Assembly (NCBI GenBank): GCA_949358305.1
Contig: OX442315.1
Coordinates: forward strand, 8,954,427-9,018,426
Length of the DNA stretch: 64,000 nucleotides
Direction: 5' to 3'
From: Strigamia acuminata
Lineage: Eukaryota; Arthropoda; Chilopoda; Geophilomorpha; Linotaeniidae
Shown: piece by piece, positions 1 through 12,928 of the stretch
Layout of the letters: every line of letters starts with the position of its first letter
How positions within the stretch are numbered: position 1 is the stretch's first letter
Notes under the pieces: model-generated
Database searches by the model: none
The model's input: only the letters and a program-made list of their open reading frames with translations
What the model was told of the DNA's origin: nothing
Position numbers and translations under genes: made by a program

Positions 1-420
1 GGGAAAAATGATAAAATAAGTTTTTGCGGATTGCATTTTTCCCTTACGTGATCACCGAAACTGTAGCAGTCTCTTTTGAAAAAAATTAGAAACAATTCTT
101 GTATTTTACTGCTTCAAAACCACCTTTATTATTGTGTATTAAAACCAAATGAAAGAGAAAACAATCATATAAACCTTAATACCTGCCCTTCGTGCGATCG
201 ACGCGAAGAAATTAAAATGGCGGCGAATGAGGTCGTTGCTAATCCAAATTTTAAGGCCTTGATGTAAATAGTGGAAAACTATCGGATTGGCTGCGCTATA
301 TTTTATTTTGGTGTTCAAAACGATACACTAAAGGTTATTTGCTCCACGATACACTATACTATTTAAATTGTGTATCGTGGAGCTAAATAAGGGAAAAATG
401 CATCCCGCAAGGTTTTTTTG
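1..420 (+). repeat. Dispersed repeat R1, copy a
   Basis: About 97-290 matches 4620-4850 in the same order: an AATTCTTGT start, a TTTATTATTGTG block, GGCGGCGAA, GCTAATCCAAATTTT, and GTAAATAGTGGAAAACTA. Both copies end near AAGGGAAAAAT. The short ORF at 76-267 lies in the repeat and is probably not a gene. This copy also carries the hairpin at 341-383. The family is unidentified. Confidence 0.6.
341..383. repeat. Perfect 14-bp inverted repeat (hairpin)
   Basis: GCTCCACGATACAC (341-354) is the exact reverse complement of 370-383, with a 15-base AT-rich loop. Pairing continues outward for about six more bases after a one-base bulge. It lies inside repeat R1a and is missing from R1b. Confidence 0.8.
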
Positions 421-1239
421 GGAAAATAAAAAATTGTAATAATAAAATGTAAAATTTAATGTTTAAAATTGCTGTTCAGTCGCAAAATGACCTTATGATT
501 GGAACTTCTTTTCATTTCATTTTTTATGGCCTTAGATTAAAACTTCGGCATGAACGTACTGTAGAAATTCAATTGAAGGAAGAGCAGTTTGTGTTAATTT
601 ATTATTTATTTGTGCAATTTAAATTTTGAATAGTTACAAGCATATTTATGCTCTCACCAATTGAATCCATCTAATCCACTCATTTATTATTTACAATGAA
701 CTGCGATTAATTTGCTGGTGAAACAGACAAGAAGCTTTCAATTTCCATTAATTTATAACCAACTGCTGTTGCTTGTCATCAACTTTAATTCGTTTTATAT
801 TGCACTATTACTTTAACGTTCCCAATATATTAAAATTCAAGTGAATAACCCATCCATATTTATGGCCTCAGTTTTGCATACACACATTGGCACTTTGGCA
901 TTTCAATAATGATCTTCTATTGTTGTTTTCATTGCCAAAAATATTGTTTTTGTTTGTTATAACTTTTCTGATATTTATTCTGTTGATATATTGTTTACTT
1001 CATTGTCACACACCCAAAATTAATCAAATAAAGTTTGTTTGGTTAACAAACCAATGTTATCAACAATAAAAAAATACATAAAATAAATATTCACATCATG
1101 TACACAAAGATAAAAGAGAGGAAAAATTGAAGGAACAACAAACACCCACAAAAGACACACAGCAGAATAAAAAGATTGCTGGAGCAAACAAAAATCAACT
1201 ACAATATAGTAGATTAAAGTGGTACTGACAAAACGAAAA
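421..1239. other. Non-coding AT-rich stretch
   Basis: No convincing exon or structural RNA was seen. The ORF at 887-1069 has no domain features and is compositionally like its surroundings. Confidence 0.5.
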
Positions 1240-1512
1240 CAAAAACATTTAACTTTAGGAGACCAAGATAAATTGAATAGTACTAAGTTGATGGTGCTCT
1301 ACAACTTTGTGATTGGAAATTTTGCTCTAACCTGATTGGTTTAGAAGTTAGCAAGTGAATGACCTTGAAAATGGCCTTCAAGGTCAAATTTGATAACATT
1401 ATTGGATTGCTCTCACCCAACTTCCTGTACGATCACTTCATCAAAGTTGGCCTAGATGCATTTGCTCAGGAAATATTTGAGGGGAACAGACTTATCTTCC
1501 ACCCTGTATAAC
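1240..1512 (-). repeat. ACAGGGTG-ended dispersed repeat, copy 1
   Basis: On the minus strand this copy starts with ACAGGGTGGAAGATA. It shares blocks with copies at 16421-16740, 22960-23362 and 63432-64000, including GATGGTGCTCTACAACTTTG, ATTGGAAATTTTGCTCTA and paired AAGGTCA motifs. ACAGGGTG-type ends are common in mariner-like DNA transposons, but no transposase was seen, so assignment is tentative. Confidence 0.6.
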
Positions 1513-3514
1513 GTGATTTGAAAACGAGTGTGTTGCGCGCGCTTATGTATTGTTGCAAATTATCGAATATAGTTCGACTCCTGTACTTCATAGAGTGAAC
1601 ACTTGTTTCATGTTTAACCGTTCAACCCGCGTGTCACCGTTCATTTATCGACTTAGGAATCGCTTCTGCTAGCATTACATGTGTGTTGGTTACTACCCGT
1701 TTGCACCATTTTGAATTTAAATTTTGTGGCATTTGATCTGGTTAGCTAAATTGAAAGTTGTCTCAATCTAATTTTAAAAATACACTCTGCTATCTAATCA
1801 CTCTGCACCAAGTTTAGACAACAAAACACGTTTAAAATATAAACATGCTTCTTAATAGACTTTCTCAATTTATTGCAGTTAAAAGATGGTAGTTTGATTT
1901 TTTTACACACTTTTGCTTTGTATATCCCAGTTAAGGCGTGGTTAGTGCAAACTGAGCAGGGGACTGGTTTCGCTGCATTAGCGATTTCATTAGAAGTCTG
2001 AGTTGACCAAGGTGGCGAAATGACCGAACTCCGGGGTTACGTTACAAATGTTAGAGAAAGGAAAAATAAAAAGGGTACTGTTGTAGCATAGCAAAGGAGT
2101 GAATTGGCTTAACTGTAATACACAAGTTTTTCATTTAATCTGCTCATTGAAAAAGATATTTTACCAATAGTTCTAGTTATCTGTATATTTTTAAACAGAT
2201 GTGGCTTAATGCAAAAAGAAAAAGTTTGGTCAACTACAAAGTTAGGTCAACTACAAAGTAAGGTGTTTGCTTTTTTGTTTGTGTGGGCTTTATCTGTGAT
2301 AAGCTGCACTTAATTTGATTTTTCCAACTCAGTATCTATTTTTTTTTTTTGGTGGATAGATGAAATAATTTATTGGAAGAGCAAACAAAGAAAGTTTGTG
2401 CTGAGAGTCTTACTTTTTTATTTTTATAAATGTTATGAAAAATTAAATACAGTATTTTATCGATTAAGAGCTGCGGTTTTCTGGTATAAGGCATTACGGA
2501 TTTATGAACAATTTTCAGGTCAATTAGTTAAAGCGTTGTTCCGAGTTTTGAAAGTTCGTAACTAATTTTATAGAGGACGCTAGTTATGAACAATGAAAAA
2601 ATATATTTTTTTTACCAACTAGTGGTTGGTTTAAACACTACTGGTAAATGCGAAAAGCTGTTAACTGAAGCGCTCTTTCTTAGGCAGCAAAGCCAGCATA
2701 ATAGTTTTGCTGGAGTTTTAAGGGGCAGAAAATTTGCATTTAGCATAATTAATTAAATAAATTAAAATGACTTAAAATTTCACCTGAGTTAAGGTTCAGT
2801 ATGATATAAACAAAATCACAAATTTTTAGCAAAAAAAATGGATAGGAAAAAAAATTTTCGTATTCAAGAACATTGTAAGTGGGAAACTTAATATTTATTT
2901 AGTGGGAAATTCAGGGAAATTAGGGGAGTTTTAATTTAATCCCATAATTAACTCGTGTTACCATTTACTAAGGACAACCACCCAAACAATAAATCAACAC
3001 AATTCAACGGAAACAATGGCCAAAATTTAGTAGGATCTACAGTCACACAAAATGTCTATTGGTTATAACTTATAAGGGTCGGATCGATCCGAAAGTCCAT
3101 CCAGCCTTGATGTGATGGTTCTCTCGCATACTCAAACCATCCAGCTGTGCCGACTGGTTTTTATCTTTGAATTTTTCTCGTCAAGGATTCATACAGTAAT
3201 TAATAGATAGCACCAATCTGTTAATAGAGTTGCATAGGAAGTTCTGGGTGGCCGCTTTAATTGTGCGATTAAAAATTACTTCTAACCTTGAGTTCAAGGT
3301 CTACCATTTTATTACTTTTTAATTATCTAGGACAACCAAAAAGTCAAACAAAAGATACGCCATCTAACCTCAGACAGGAGAAACACTTAGAGTAAATGTA
3401 CAATAGAGATTTAAATTCTACTTACAAGGAGACCGCAGGAGTGTGTTTAATCGAGTCCCGGCGTTTGATTACGCCCGGCATTAAATCGAGGCAGTACGGT
3501 ATTATCATCTGTTA
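1513..3514. other. Non-coding stretch
   Basis: No exon with coding character was seen. Near 3440-3500 there is a short CG-richer patch (GCCCGGCATTAAATCGAGG) that looks like a degenerate repeat. Confidence 0.4.
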
Positions 3515-3613
3515 ATGTCTGGTGTTTCACCTAGTGGCAAAATACAAAATTACTCACAATTTTAATTACCAGCTTAAAGTGAAGGTCCAGTTTTTTTGAA
3601 TACGACTGTACAT
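3515..3613 (-). repeat. Tc1-like terminal repeat fragment, copy 1
   Basis: About 98 bp are nearly the same as 36058-36155, sharing TCTGGTGTTTCACCTAGTGG and ATTACTCACAATTTTA. Read on the minus strand the piece begins TACAGTCGT followed by CAAAAAAACTGGACC, which looks like a Tc1/mariner-type end. No transposase is present. Confidence 0.6.
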
Positions 3614-4613
3614 GTTAAACACATTTTTTAATTTATTTGCTTTAAATACAGATGTTTTTAGTCTTAATTTTGACTAGTCAGTGCACATGACCTTTAACGG
3701 CAATAAAGAAATGGCGCTTGCAATATACGGCAAATTCCGCCGTAAGTTCTACTTAAAGTAAATTCCACCAAAAACAAATTTATAATTTCAGACGGAATTG
3801 AAGATAAATGTCATTTCCATCTCGATTTTGTTCCCTCTAATTAACAACCATTAAATGTGTTTGTCAAACAAAGTTGAGGCGATTAAAGTTTTTTAATGAA
3901 AAATTCCCGTGTTGACTGCCCATAATGAGGTCGGCACGTGGCATTACGCATAAAATAATTCAAATTTGTTATTGAAAACAACTGTTTTAACGGCCTGGCG
4001 AATGAAAATCGCACGCAGAAGGTGTGTATATACACATACATGTTATCAACTGTGCAGTTATCACTTTTTAATTCTGTGAAACGGAGCAAAATTGAAATGA
4101 ATATTCAAAAGATGATGGCGGCGGGCGGGCCGAGCCAAAACTGGCAACGTGTATGAAATTCGCTCATTACGAACCAAAGTCGTAAAAATGAGTCAACGCG
4201 ACGTCAAATTGCAAACACGTTGGTCCCTTTATGAAGAAAAGTTGATAGGTTCCGCCAAACACGCCACTGCACTGTTCCATCGACTTGTGCAACTACAATA
4301 AAACAAACTCGTAAAGTGAAAAAGGCAAACCGTAAACCGCTTTACACACGACACTAGAAATTCCATCTCTCTTTGATAAGCAACGGGCAGGAAAATGTAG
4401 TAAAACTTGCTATCGTTTGCATTAAAGATATGCCAATTGATGGTTTGTCGTCTGGTCGGATTAAGGTATTGCGGAAAACCGAGCTATACAACAAATGTTG
4501 GGCCCGTGTGTGTAGGGCTGGTTAAATTATTAGGCCTAATCCAGCTGAAAACATCAATCGGCAACGGTGCCAGACTTGCTGTTGATTAAACGTTACGTTA
4601 TGTGTTATTCGCA
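3614..4613. other. Non-coding stretch
   Basis: ORFs at 3883-4089 (minus) and 4407-4589 (plus) are short, domain-free and lack flanking splice consensus. Nothing else was recognised. Confidence 0.4.
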
Positions 4614-4940
4614 TAAAAAGAGAGAATTCTTGTTTTTAACTGTTGCAATACAATGCTGCAACTTTATTATTGTGAATTTAAATGAATTCAAAGCAGAAAC
4701 AACTATAGATAAACCGTAAAAGAATTAGATAAACCGTAAGTTGTGCTTCGCGCGTGGATGAAGCGGAGGATTCAAAACGGCGGCGAAAGAGGTCAATGCT
4801 AATCCAAATTTTTAGTCAATGACGTAAATAGTGGAAAACTACCGGATTGGGTACGGTATTTTCAGAAATAGTGTAAGCTCCGGTGGAGTTATAAGTTTTC
4901 CACTATACTTATAGGCTTGACGGGGGTTTTTATAAGGGAA
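4614..4940 (+). repeat. Dispersed repeat R1, copy b
   Basis: This is the second copy of the repeat at 1-420. It also has an internal inverted repeat: ATAGTGGAAAACT (4828-4840) pairs with AGTTTTCCACTAT (4893-4905). The family is unidentified. Confidence 0.6.
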
Positions 4941-5020
4941 AAATACCTGTTGCAAACTCTCTGCTATCAGGCAACGATTTTGCTACGTATTAGCAAAACG
5001 TTATAGTTTTTACAAATTAT

Positions 5021-5526
5021 CAGTGTTGTATCTAGTTCACTAAATTGTGAACGCGTTCAAGTTCGCGTTCGCGTTTACGTTCACTTAAGATTTTTCCAAA
5101 GTGAACTAGTACCAGTTCATGAACTTGAATCAAAAGTTCGCGTTAATTTTTAATTTTTTTTTTTTTTAAAAATGAAATGTTTTTTGTATATTTTGTGGTT
5201 TGCAGATGGAAAAAAAACACTTTTTTTTTAGTAAAGCAGTCGTTTTCATTGCTTTTAATGACCAAAACGGCTGCTTTTGCCGTTTTCGTTGTAAAAAGGC
5301 ATCAAAATGAACGTTTTGATGATGAAAACGTCATCAAAACGCTTAAAACCGATTCAAAAATTTACTTTTTCATCATCAAACATGGTGAACGTAAACTTCG
5401 TTCAAGTTCACTCTTAAAAGTGTACGTAGTTTGAATTTTTCGTTCATTTATAGAAGTGAACTAGTTCACAAACTTTGTTCATGAACTAATGAACGAAGTT
5501 TGTGAACACGAACTATTACAACACTG
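5021..5526. mobile_element. hAT-type MITE with 8-bp target duplication
   Basis: The 506-bp element has terminal inverted repeats CAGTGTTGTA (5021-5030) and TACAACACTG (5517-5526). It is flanked by the direct repeat CAAATTAT (5013-5020 and 5527-5534). An 8-bp target duplication with a CAG-start terminus is the hallmark of the hAT superfamily. Subterminal sequence is rich in GTTCACTT/AAGTGAAC-type motifs in both orientations, possible transposase-binding repeats. The internal ORF 5177-5434 has no transposase features, so the element is non-autonomous. Confidence 0.85.
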
Positions 5527-5689
5527 CAAATTATGTCTATAAATATTGCTATATGCCATAGTAAATTATAATTTCACTTTATGCTCTTGGATGAAGACAC
5601 AAATCTTAGTGTTCTTCATAAATTTTCTTTGACAAAACAAATTTTTTTAAAATTTAACAAACTGCTGACTTCAAGTGCGCCGGTAGAAC

Positions 5690-5875
5690 TGCTGTTTAGT
5701 GGCGGTAATGGTAATTTAATGTGCAAATACGTAAAGATAACGTAACGTAAATGTAACGGTAATTGCCGCTATAACGGTAACTTAGCCAGCAAAAATGTAA
5801 TGGTAACGGTTGGTAACTAGTTACTTTTTTGACCAAGTAACGGTAACGGTAACTAGTTACTAAATTCCTGTAACG
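5690..5875 (-). repeat. hAT-like element end (GGTAACTAGTTAC type)
   Basis: The stretch is full of GTAACGGTAA and contains GTTGGTAACTAGTTAC. A second fragment at 15047-15080 reads CAGGGTTGGTAACTAGTTAC, a terminus style common in hAT elements. Both look like decayed or truncated copies. Confidence 0.45.
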
Positions 5876-8030
5876 CATAAAACATTTTAAAATGGTGTTA
5901 AATGGTGAAACTGAGAGGTGTGAATCCATAGGAGTAAAAATGGTGTAAAATGACAAAATTACACACAGTGCGAAAAGGTGGAAGAAATGGAGTTCATTTA
6001 CACCTCTTTTGCTGCAAAGCGCAGGACATCCAAAAGATATCATTAATACATTTCAATCCAAGTATCCAATTTGTATACACATCGAAAATGTGATTGCCTT
6101 TGGACTACTGTTCACACTGCCACTTCCACATGCAAAGTAATATTATTAAATAAATAATGTATAAGATGTGTTATTTTGTGATCATGTTTGCAGAGTGGAT
6201 CACATAGTGGCTTATGAAATATGGACCTGGTTTAGAAGCTGAGCTTGGGCAAAAATGTAAAAGAAATTTCAAAAAAGAAATCAAGAAAAGAAAATACGAG
6301 TAAAAATATCGACTTAATGAAAATCAATACTTTTAATTTTTCTATACCTGAGTCTCAATGGATTTTTATGCCATCTGGTGGATAAACTTCAAAAAGCTAA
6401 ACTGAAGGGAATTTTATTTTGTCCAAGACTGTACATGCATAAAGGTGTACAACATGGTCCTAATGAACCTATAAAAGTGTAATCTTGCACCTTTTAACAC
6501 CTATATTTTCTGCAGTGCAGCCTATTGTGTGTGCACATACGGTGATAAATATACATGCTATTCGGTATTTCTATTTGAAGAAAAAGCACGCGTGGATTCT
6601 TCCATGTCCTGCTCTTTTTCGATATGAAATCTGTTTGAAAAGAGCATGACATTTCATCGGGTTCCATTTATCGCACCTGACAAAAAGAGAAGTAGGGAAT
6701 CTGGTATTAAAGAGTTTGTGCTTTTAGTTTAACACATTTCTTTCCTCCTCACTTCAAACTTTTTTTTCTAAATCTTGGACACATTCCAATTTTTTTTGTC
6801 ACAAGAAAATTGCTGTCAAATTGTTTTCACCTGCATGTTAGCATTCAAAAGTGGTTCACTCTGCTGACAGAAGGTGGGGGGACATTAATATGTACTAAAA
6901 TTTCAATAAAGCTGATGTTTGTGAAAACTGCCATTTTGAGAACGAGTGGGGTGGGGTATTGTCAAGAAGGAAGCCAACATTTAGAGGGTGATTTTTGCGA
7001 TATTGAATGAGGCGGAACAGGAAGTGTCCGAAGTGTTTTTTTTTCTGGACCTCGATAAAAATTTTCAATAGTATCCAGACCCCACTTAAAATTACTTGCC
7101 GACTCCTGGCCTAGACCATCAAGGCATGTTTTATTTTCGTGAGACCAGCAAACCGGTAATTAAGTAAATATATATTAGTTTTTTATTCAAATACGGAGTA
7201 TATAAAAATCGGCTTACGAACGTCCAAAATATTCTGACTTCGATCTATAATTTAATTGGATATTTTTAAATCTTTGTTTCAGATTGCTTAGCAGTAGAAA
7301 ATTACACTTTGTTGAAAGAGATTGTGTGTTAACAGTTCTTATGCAATTTGTTTTATTTTTGTTAAGATTTATATATAAAAGATGAATAAGGAATGGTGGA
7401 AGCAGATTTTTGCTTGGATTTGTTGGTTAGAAGACATAAGTTTCTGTTTCTATCAACTTGAATTGTGGAGGGTTATTCATTGAAATATACTTCTACTTAA
7501 GTGGGAAAACAGATTAAGCAATACATCAGGGAATTATGATGTCTGAAGTTCACAGGACTTATTTATTTTAATTTAATTGGAAATAAGATTAATGGTTAGG
7601 ATTGTGTTATTTTTAAGTAAATGAGTTACTAGTTTGTGTGAAGACATCAGTAAATTATCTCAGCTATAAATATCTTTATTGGTTCCAAAAGAGGAAGTTC
7701 TCATAATAAATGGATAAGAAAAGATGGGTTGAGGAAAGTTGTCTTTCCCGTTGGCCAATTTTCAATTTTACATCACATTTTCAATCATTTACTTTGGCCT
7801 AATTCCAATAATTCAATTGCCAACTTGCTTTCAGTTGGCCGGCAAAGCAGAAAGTAGCTAGAGTCATACTCAACACATTTGCTCAAAATTAAAAACAATA
7901 TTGTAAAGCGAAAAATGAAGAAAGTGCAGATAAAAAGGTAGGTGTCGTTTGTATAAAATATTTTCTGCTTTAAAATCACTATGGGGACCAACAATTAGCC
8001 AGATTTAAAATCTGACTAAATTTGGTATTT
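5876..8030. other. Non-coding stretch with possible transposon end
   Basis: Around 6480-6530 the minus strand reads CACTGCAGAAAATATAGGTG, a typical DNA-transposon terminus. A similar AATGGTGTTAAATGGTG block lies at about 5890-5910 and could be its partner. ORFs at 6810-7010 and 7785-7994 show no domain features. Confidence 0.4.
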
Positions 8031-8032
8031 TA

Positions 8033-8207
8033 AAATAAGCAAATTGTTAAAAATTGATTAAATAATCAATAATCAACTTCAAAAATAAGAAAATTGTTAA
8101 AAATTGATTAAATAATCAATAATCAACTTCAAAAATAAGAAAATTGTTAAAAATTGATTAAATAATCAATAATCAACTTCAAAAATAAGCAAATTGTTAA
8201 AAATTTA
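8033..8207 (+). repeat. 50-bp tandem repeat, about 3.5 copies
   Basis: The unit AAATTGTTAAAAATTGATTA plus AATAATCAATAATCAACTTC recurs with an exact 50-bp period: AAATTGTTAA falls at 8041, 8091, 8141 and 8191. The units are nearly identical, which suggests recent expansion. Confidence 0.9.
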
Positions 8208-10530
8208 CAATTTAAACTTCTAAAATCAGTAATTTTTAAACAATGTATGAGATTTGATTTTTAAACCTGAAGAAAAAGTTATTTGACAATAACAGAGAGC
8301 TTTTATTGACTTGTCGAAGTCCTGAATAAGTGGAACAATAAATAAATAAACAATAATACTTTTTTTATTAGCAATAAAAGAAAATTTTATATCCCGACAA
8401 AAAAAGATCTCGTTGTTTATCTTCTAGTAACAATCCAGAGAATTTCCAACTTTTGCAATTTCTTATCAATTTATAACGACAACTTATCTGAAATCCTTCT
8501 TCGGTGTGAAGTGAGGCAGTAACATTTCTTGTACAGGAAATTTTTTGTGTGTCATAAAAAAAGGGTTTTCTAGAAACATAAGCTTGCTGAGTCTCTTCTA
8601 AAATCCACTCTGAGATTGCCTCTCGATTTAGCTCTTACTTGGCGTAGGTTTTTGGGACAACCTGCTGCCGCGCGCCACTGGCTTAAGTCTAATTTTAGAC
8701 CTTTGTGCTGCAAACAGTTAAAGATATGTTTTAATTGACTGCTCCACATTTATAAATACTACAATACTACAATCCAAATATTTTATTTCTATCACTTTCA
8801 CAGGAGTATGAGGATATATGGACGTTCTATTCAAACTAGCGTTATATTCGATTATTTTCAAAAACTTCCAAAAAAGCGAGACTTTGAAAAAAGTCGAATA
8901 CAACGGCATGACGGCATTCGGGGGGGGGAGACGGTAGTGAAATTCTACTTTAAAGAAGAATTTTTGTCGGTTTAATATTCTCACCTACTGCTGTAGCTTG
9001 GTGGTGATATTTAATGTTTTGTTTTTAGTTTAACTGTGGGTGCTCATGTGCAACCAGTTGCAAATTGTGCAAATGCTTCTCCGACTTAATACGACAAACT
9101 TGTGGTTTTAAATTTTAATGCTGTGTAATGCTCTCCTGTTGTTGTCTTGCCAACAGTCTGCCAGCATTGTAGTAAAAGTGGCTGGAATAATGCTGCCCTG
9201 AACAATTCTGCTATTTTTATGAGTATATTTTTATATGTCAAGAAACAAGCTGATTGGCTGTTTGTTATAAGGGCCCCGGTGGTCTTCATTTCATCGGAAT
9301 GTTAATTTCTCTAATGTGTATAAGTCTAAATAATAAAAAATGTCTTCATTTACCCACCGAGGAATGCCAGAAATGATCGTAAACGTTTTGGGTTTAAACT
9401 ATATTTTAGCGTATTTTTTAACATTGTCGATAGATGCTGAAAGTCGTTAGTTTGAAATCAACATGGGAACAATTAAAGTTGTATGTGAATGAATTTGGTA
9501 AAATGACATTATGAATTGAATGTGCAAATTCACATATGCCCCTATCACCAGTTGCGATGTTGAACGGTTTTTTTCCTAATTTAAGTCAGTGCTTACTAAC
9601 AAGCAACACAGTTTTACCACACAACACTTAGAAATGGCACTAATTTGTTATTGTAACACATGATTTCAGTAATATAAATCTTTCTATTTTGCATATTTTA
9701 ATTTTTTTTTTGCATAAAATGGAAATTTTAGTGCATACTTTATGTGCATAACACTAATTTATTTTCACATATTTATCCGGAGTTTATTCATCAGCCTACC
9801 AGCAGATGTTTACACAGTACAGTTTAAATAGTTAAGGAATGTTTTTGCTTAAAAACTCATCCATTGTGCAGTTAAATAATAAATGGTGTATGTTTTTTTT
9901 TTCACTTGAGCCATGCAGGAAGATGTAAGGGTAGCTGAACAAAAAACCCTGTAATTTGTGAGGTCTGTTTTAATTGTTTTTATGAGTTTCACTGCTTTTT
10001 TTTGTAAATTGCTATGTCAACTTTCTGGCACAGCTTAAACAAAACCCTTTAAACTTTGTTGCTAAAGAACACACAACATTGTATAAAGAAATTAATCTTA
10101 AATCTCAATTGTGGAAATTATTTAAAACACTGTAGAAAGTAGGGCATGTCAACTCCAATTGAGTTTAAAAGTGGCTTGTAAATATCATTTCTAAGGTCCA
10201 ATAAATTATTGGAAAATTATTACATAGCGTACCGCTCCGTTTAATAGCCCGGGTTCATTAAGGTGCTGGCCCTGTTTTAGCGTCTGGCAGTTAGCGACTC
10301 AAAATTCTATAAGCGCGTGGTCTGTATAAACGCCGGGTTTAACCTTCCCATAGCCATGCTGGGTCAAAAAAATTACAGAAGTGAAAAAATCACTGTAATT
10401 ATTTTTTTCCTGAAAATTAATTAATGAGGTTAACTTTTATTCCTCAGAAACTTTTTTTTTTTATTTTATGTTGTCTAAATACAAATAGTTTTTCAATTAT
10501 TATTAAGATAATTTAATATTTATTACATAA
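8208..10530. other. Non-coding stretch
   Basis: No supported gene was found. Near 10220-10340 a GC-richer patch (CCGGGTTCATTAAGG, AAACGCCGGGTTTAA) looks like part of a repeat. Confidence 0.4.
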
Positions 10531-10534
10531 AACA

Positions 10535-10615
10535 CCCTTAATGGGAGCGTCGTACACAGCTTTGCCATCTGTTTGCACTAAGTGGCATATTAAAATTAGT
10601 CCTAAAACATGTGCT
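10535..10615. repeat. Short dispersed repeat, copy 1
   Basis: It shares TTAATGGGAGC, a (G/A)TACACAG(C/T)-like block, TTGCCAT and GGTGGCATA-like blocks in the same order with 40805-40885. The family is unknown. Confidence 0.4.
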
Positions 10616-11384
10616 TTTACCAGGAAAAATGCGATTGCATCAGGAAAAATGTGATTGTGCACATGTGCAGAAGGATTTTTGAAAAGAAGGCAGAAATGGC
10701 TGCACATGTGTCGTATTTATTAGCCATGGCTATGGGAAGGTTAAACTTGGCGCCGGGTAAATGTAACGTCCGGATGATGTTCGCACACGTTCGGTTGGTC
10801 GGTAAGATATATAAGACGCCTTCATTGTTCATTTGCTTCATTTCCATTATAGTATTTAATTTAATTTGTATTGGACATTTTTGTTGCTCTGTAGAGAAAA
10901 CTTTGAAACACCAATTATACTCCAGCAGCATGAAAGGTCAATGGGGAGCTATATACAGTGAGAGAAGGAAAAAAGAGGGAAAGGTCATTAGTTGTATTTA
11001 GAGACTGATTTCTAGTTTGCATAGCTTTCTCACTTCCCACAGAATGCAATGCAAATGAGAAGTAGTGTTTTTGAATGCTCGCTTTGGAGTTTGCACTTTG
11101 CATTTGATCTTTTGCTTTCCACTCTTTTGCATTTGGTCCTTAGATCTTACTATTGACGATGTTACAGCTTGAAAAGTAATGTTTAACCCTCAGACAAGCA
11201 ATGTATATCTTTTTGCCTGCAAGTTTATATTTGAATAGGTAAACCTTTTTTGGTTTCTTCTATGTTATGCACAAAGTTGAATTGAAGAAATGAATTGAAA
11301 TGGTGGAACGAAAACAAGTTTTACATGTGGAAAAATACAGAGTGAGAACAGGTAACCATAACATCGGGTAAAAACAAAACAACT

Positions 11385-11700
11385 TCGCTCGACCAGCTTA
11401 AACTGGCAAACTCAAGCTAGCTAGAAATTCCCGCCAAAATCTCCTCCAAGAATTTCCTCACGATTCTGATTGGCTGTCAAAGTCACATGACCAAAACACC
11501 AGCAAGATGAAGCTGGTAAATCAAACTCAGTTTGATCGGAGCGGGTGAGTACAAGCTGGCTTCAAAACAAAGCTTTGAATAAAAACGCAAGCTTGTGTTT
11601 GCTCAAGCAGGCGAGTTTTTAGCCGCTTTTTCAAGTAAAAGCAAGCTTTTAAATTTTACCCGGTTCCTTGTGTTTCCACTTTTAGAAATCCCAGCATACC
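11385..11700 (+). mobile_element. MITE family F, copy 1 (left end truncated)
   Basis: It is homologous to 43913-44319 (reverse) and to the interrupted copy at 48722-49727. Shared blocks are CAAGCTAGCTAG, TCTCCTCCAAGAATTTCCTC, TTCTGATTGGCTGTCAAAGT, TTTGATCGGAGCGGGTGAGT and TTGTGTTTCCACTTTTAG. The right end matches the family inverted terminal repeat; the left end is missing. Confidence 0.75.
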
Positions 11701-12432
11701 GGTAACTTTAAGTTGGCTTCTCCCAATTTTAGCAAAAACTTATCTACTTGTACTTTTTAGATTTTACCGGCAGGCAGCAGGTGATGCATGTGGTGAAGAA
11801 TGTTGCCACAATGGCATTGTCAAGAGTGACAATTTCAAAAAATACACTAAAGCGCTTTGGCTTTGATCCTCCTAGATTTAATTTTTGTGCACCCAAATAG
11901 ATACATTGTGAGCACTAAAGGGTCGTCTTTCAACATTGTCCCCCTGAGGGTTAAATTGTGGAACGAGGCTTGATTTAATTGGTTTTGCACAATAAAGTGG
12001 AACAGAATATTTTTATCATTTAGATGTCTTTGATTATCACTTTTACAAGTGAATGTGATTAATCAAAACTCGATTCAGTTGTATTTTATTGAAATTGGAA
12101 AAGAATCGTTACAAATAGTTAAGACGGAGTAGAAGTTTGAAGCCAAGAGAAAAATGTTTGCCTTTTTTTAGATCAACAACTTTGTAAATGAGGTAATTGG
12201 GTAGCTCCATAGCTGCCAACTTTTTGCTTAGAGACATTAGAATCACTTTTTTGTCTAAATTAAACTTGGGAAATGGGAGGAAAAAATTGGAAAATAGGAA
12301 ATAGTTTCTGAATAATTCTACAATTAGCATTTCCTGTTTGCTAAATTGCCTTGTTTACTGCAAAATCTTGCAAACTCTTGCAGATTTAGATCGAAATGTG
12401 TGAATAAAAGTTCTAAAAAAAATAACTATCGT

Positions 12433-12500
12433 ATTACCCGGCTTTAAGCAACATGCCGGTATAGTGCGGGTTTTACCGGCATGCTGATAAATTCCAATTC
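12433..12500 (+). repeat. CGTATTACC dispersed repeat, copy 1
   Basis: CGTATTACCCGGCTTTAAGC followed by ACATGCCGGTAT and TTTACCGGCATGCTGATA recurs in related form at 15545-15655 (reverse), 20231-20500 and 53220-53335. Confidence 0.55.
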
Positions 12501-12928
12501 CTGTCTTTCTCCATTTTCACTTAACACCCATCTCTTGGTCATCTTTAACTCCCTAGTTACTCAGTTACTCTCTTGTAGTCAAAGAAAAAACACACTTTAA
12601 CCAACTTCCCAGTTTCCTCATTTTTGTAAGTCGGTTTGACCGTTAAGCGGATTTGCTATTTACGAAGTTGAACCTTGCCTTTGTCTTCTCTTTCCTTTAC
12701 ACATGTGAAGGAAGATAGATATAACCAGCAATAGTTTGATGACATTCCAATCCCAATAATGTTGAATATGTATTTCATGGACACCTATGGACAAAAAAAT
12801 TAACTCCTCATTTGGAGCTGAAGCAGCCTGACAGCATGTGAAGATTTTTTTGTCCATAAGATCTACAAGTGCATTAATTTCCATAATGTTGTGTTTATTT
12901 AGCAATATAATGTGAAAATTACACTTAC

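Noticed and set aside
10609-11001. 130-aa ORF with a hydrophobic stretch
   Set aside because: An overlapping minus-strand ORF of similar length exists, no family resemblance was seen, and part of it adjoins a dispersed repeat.
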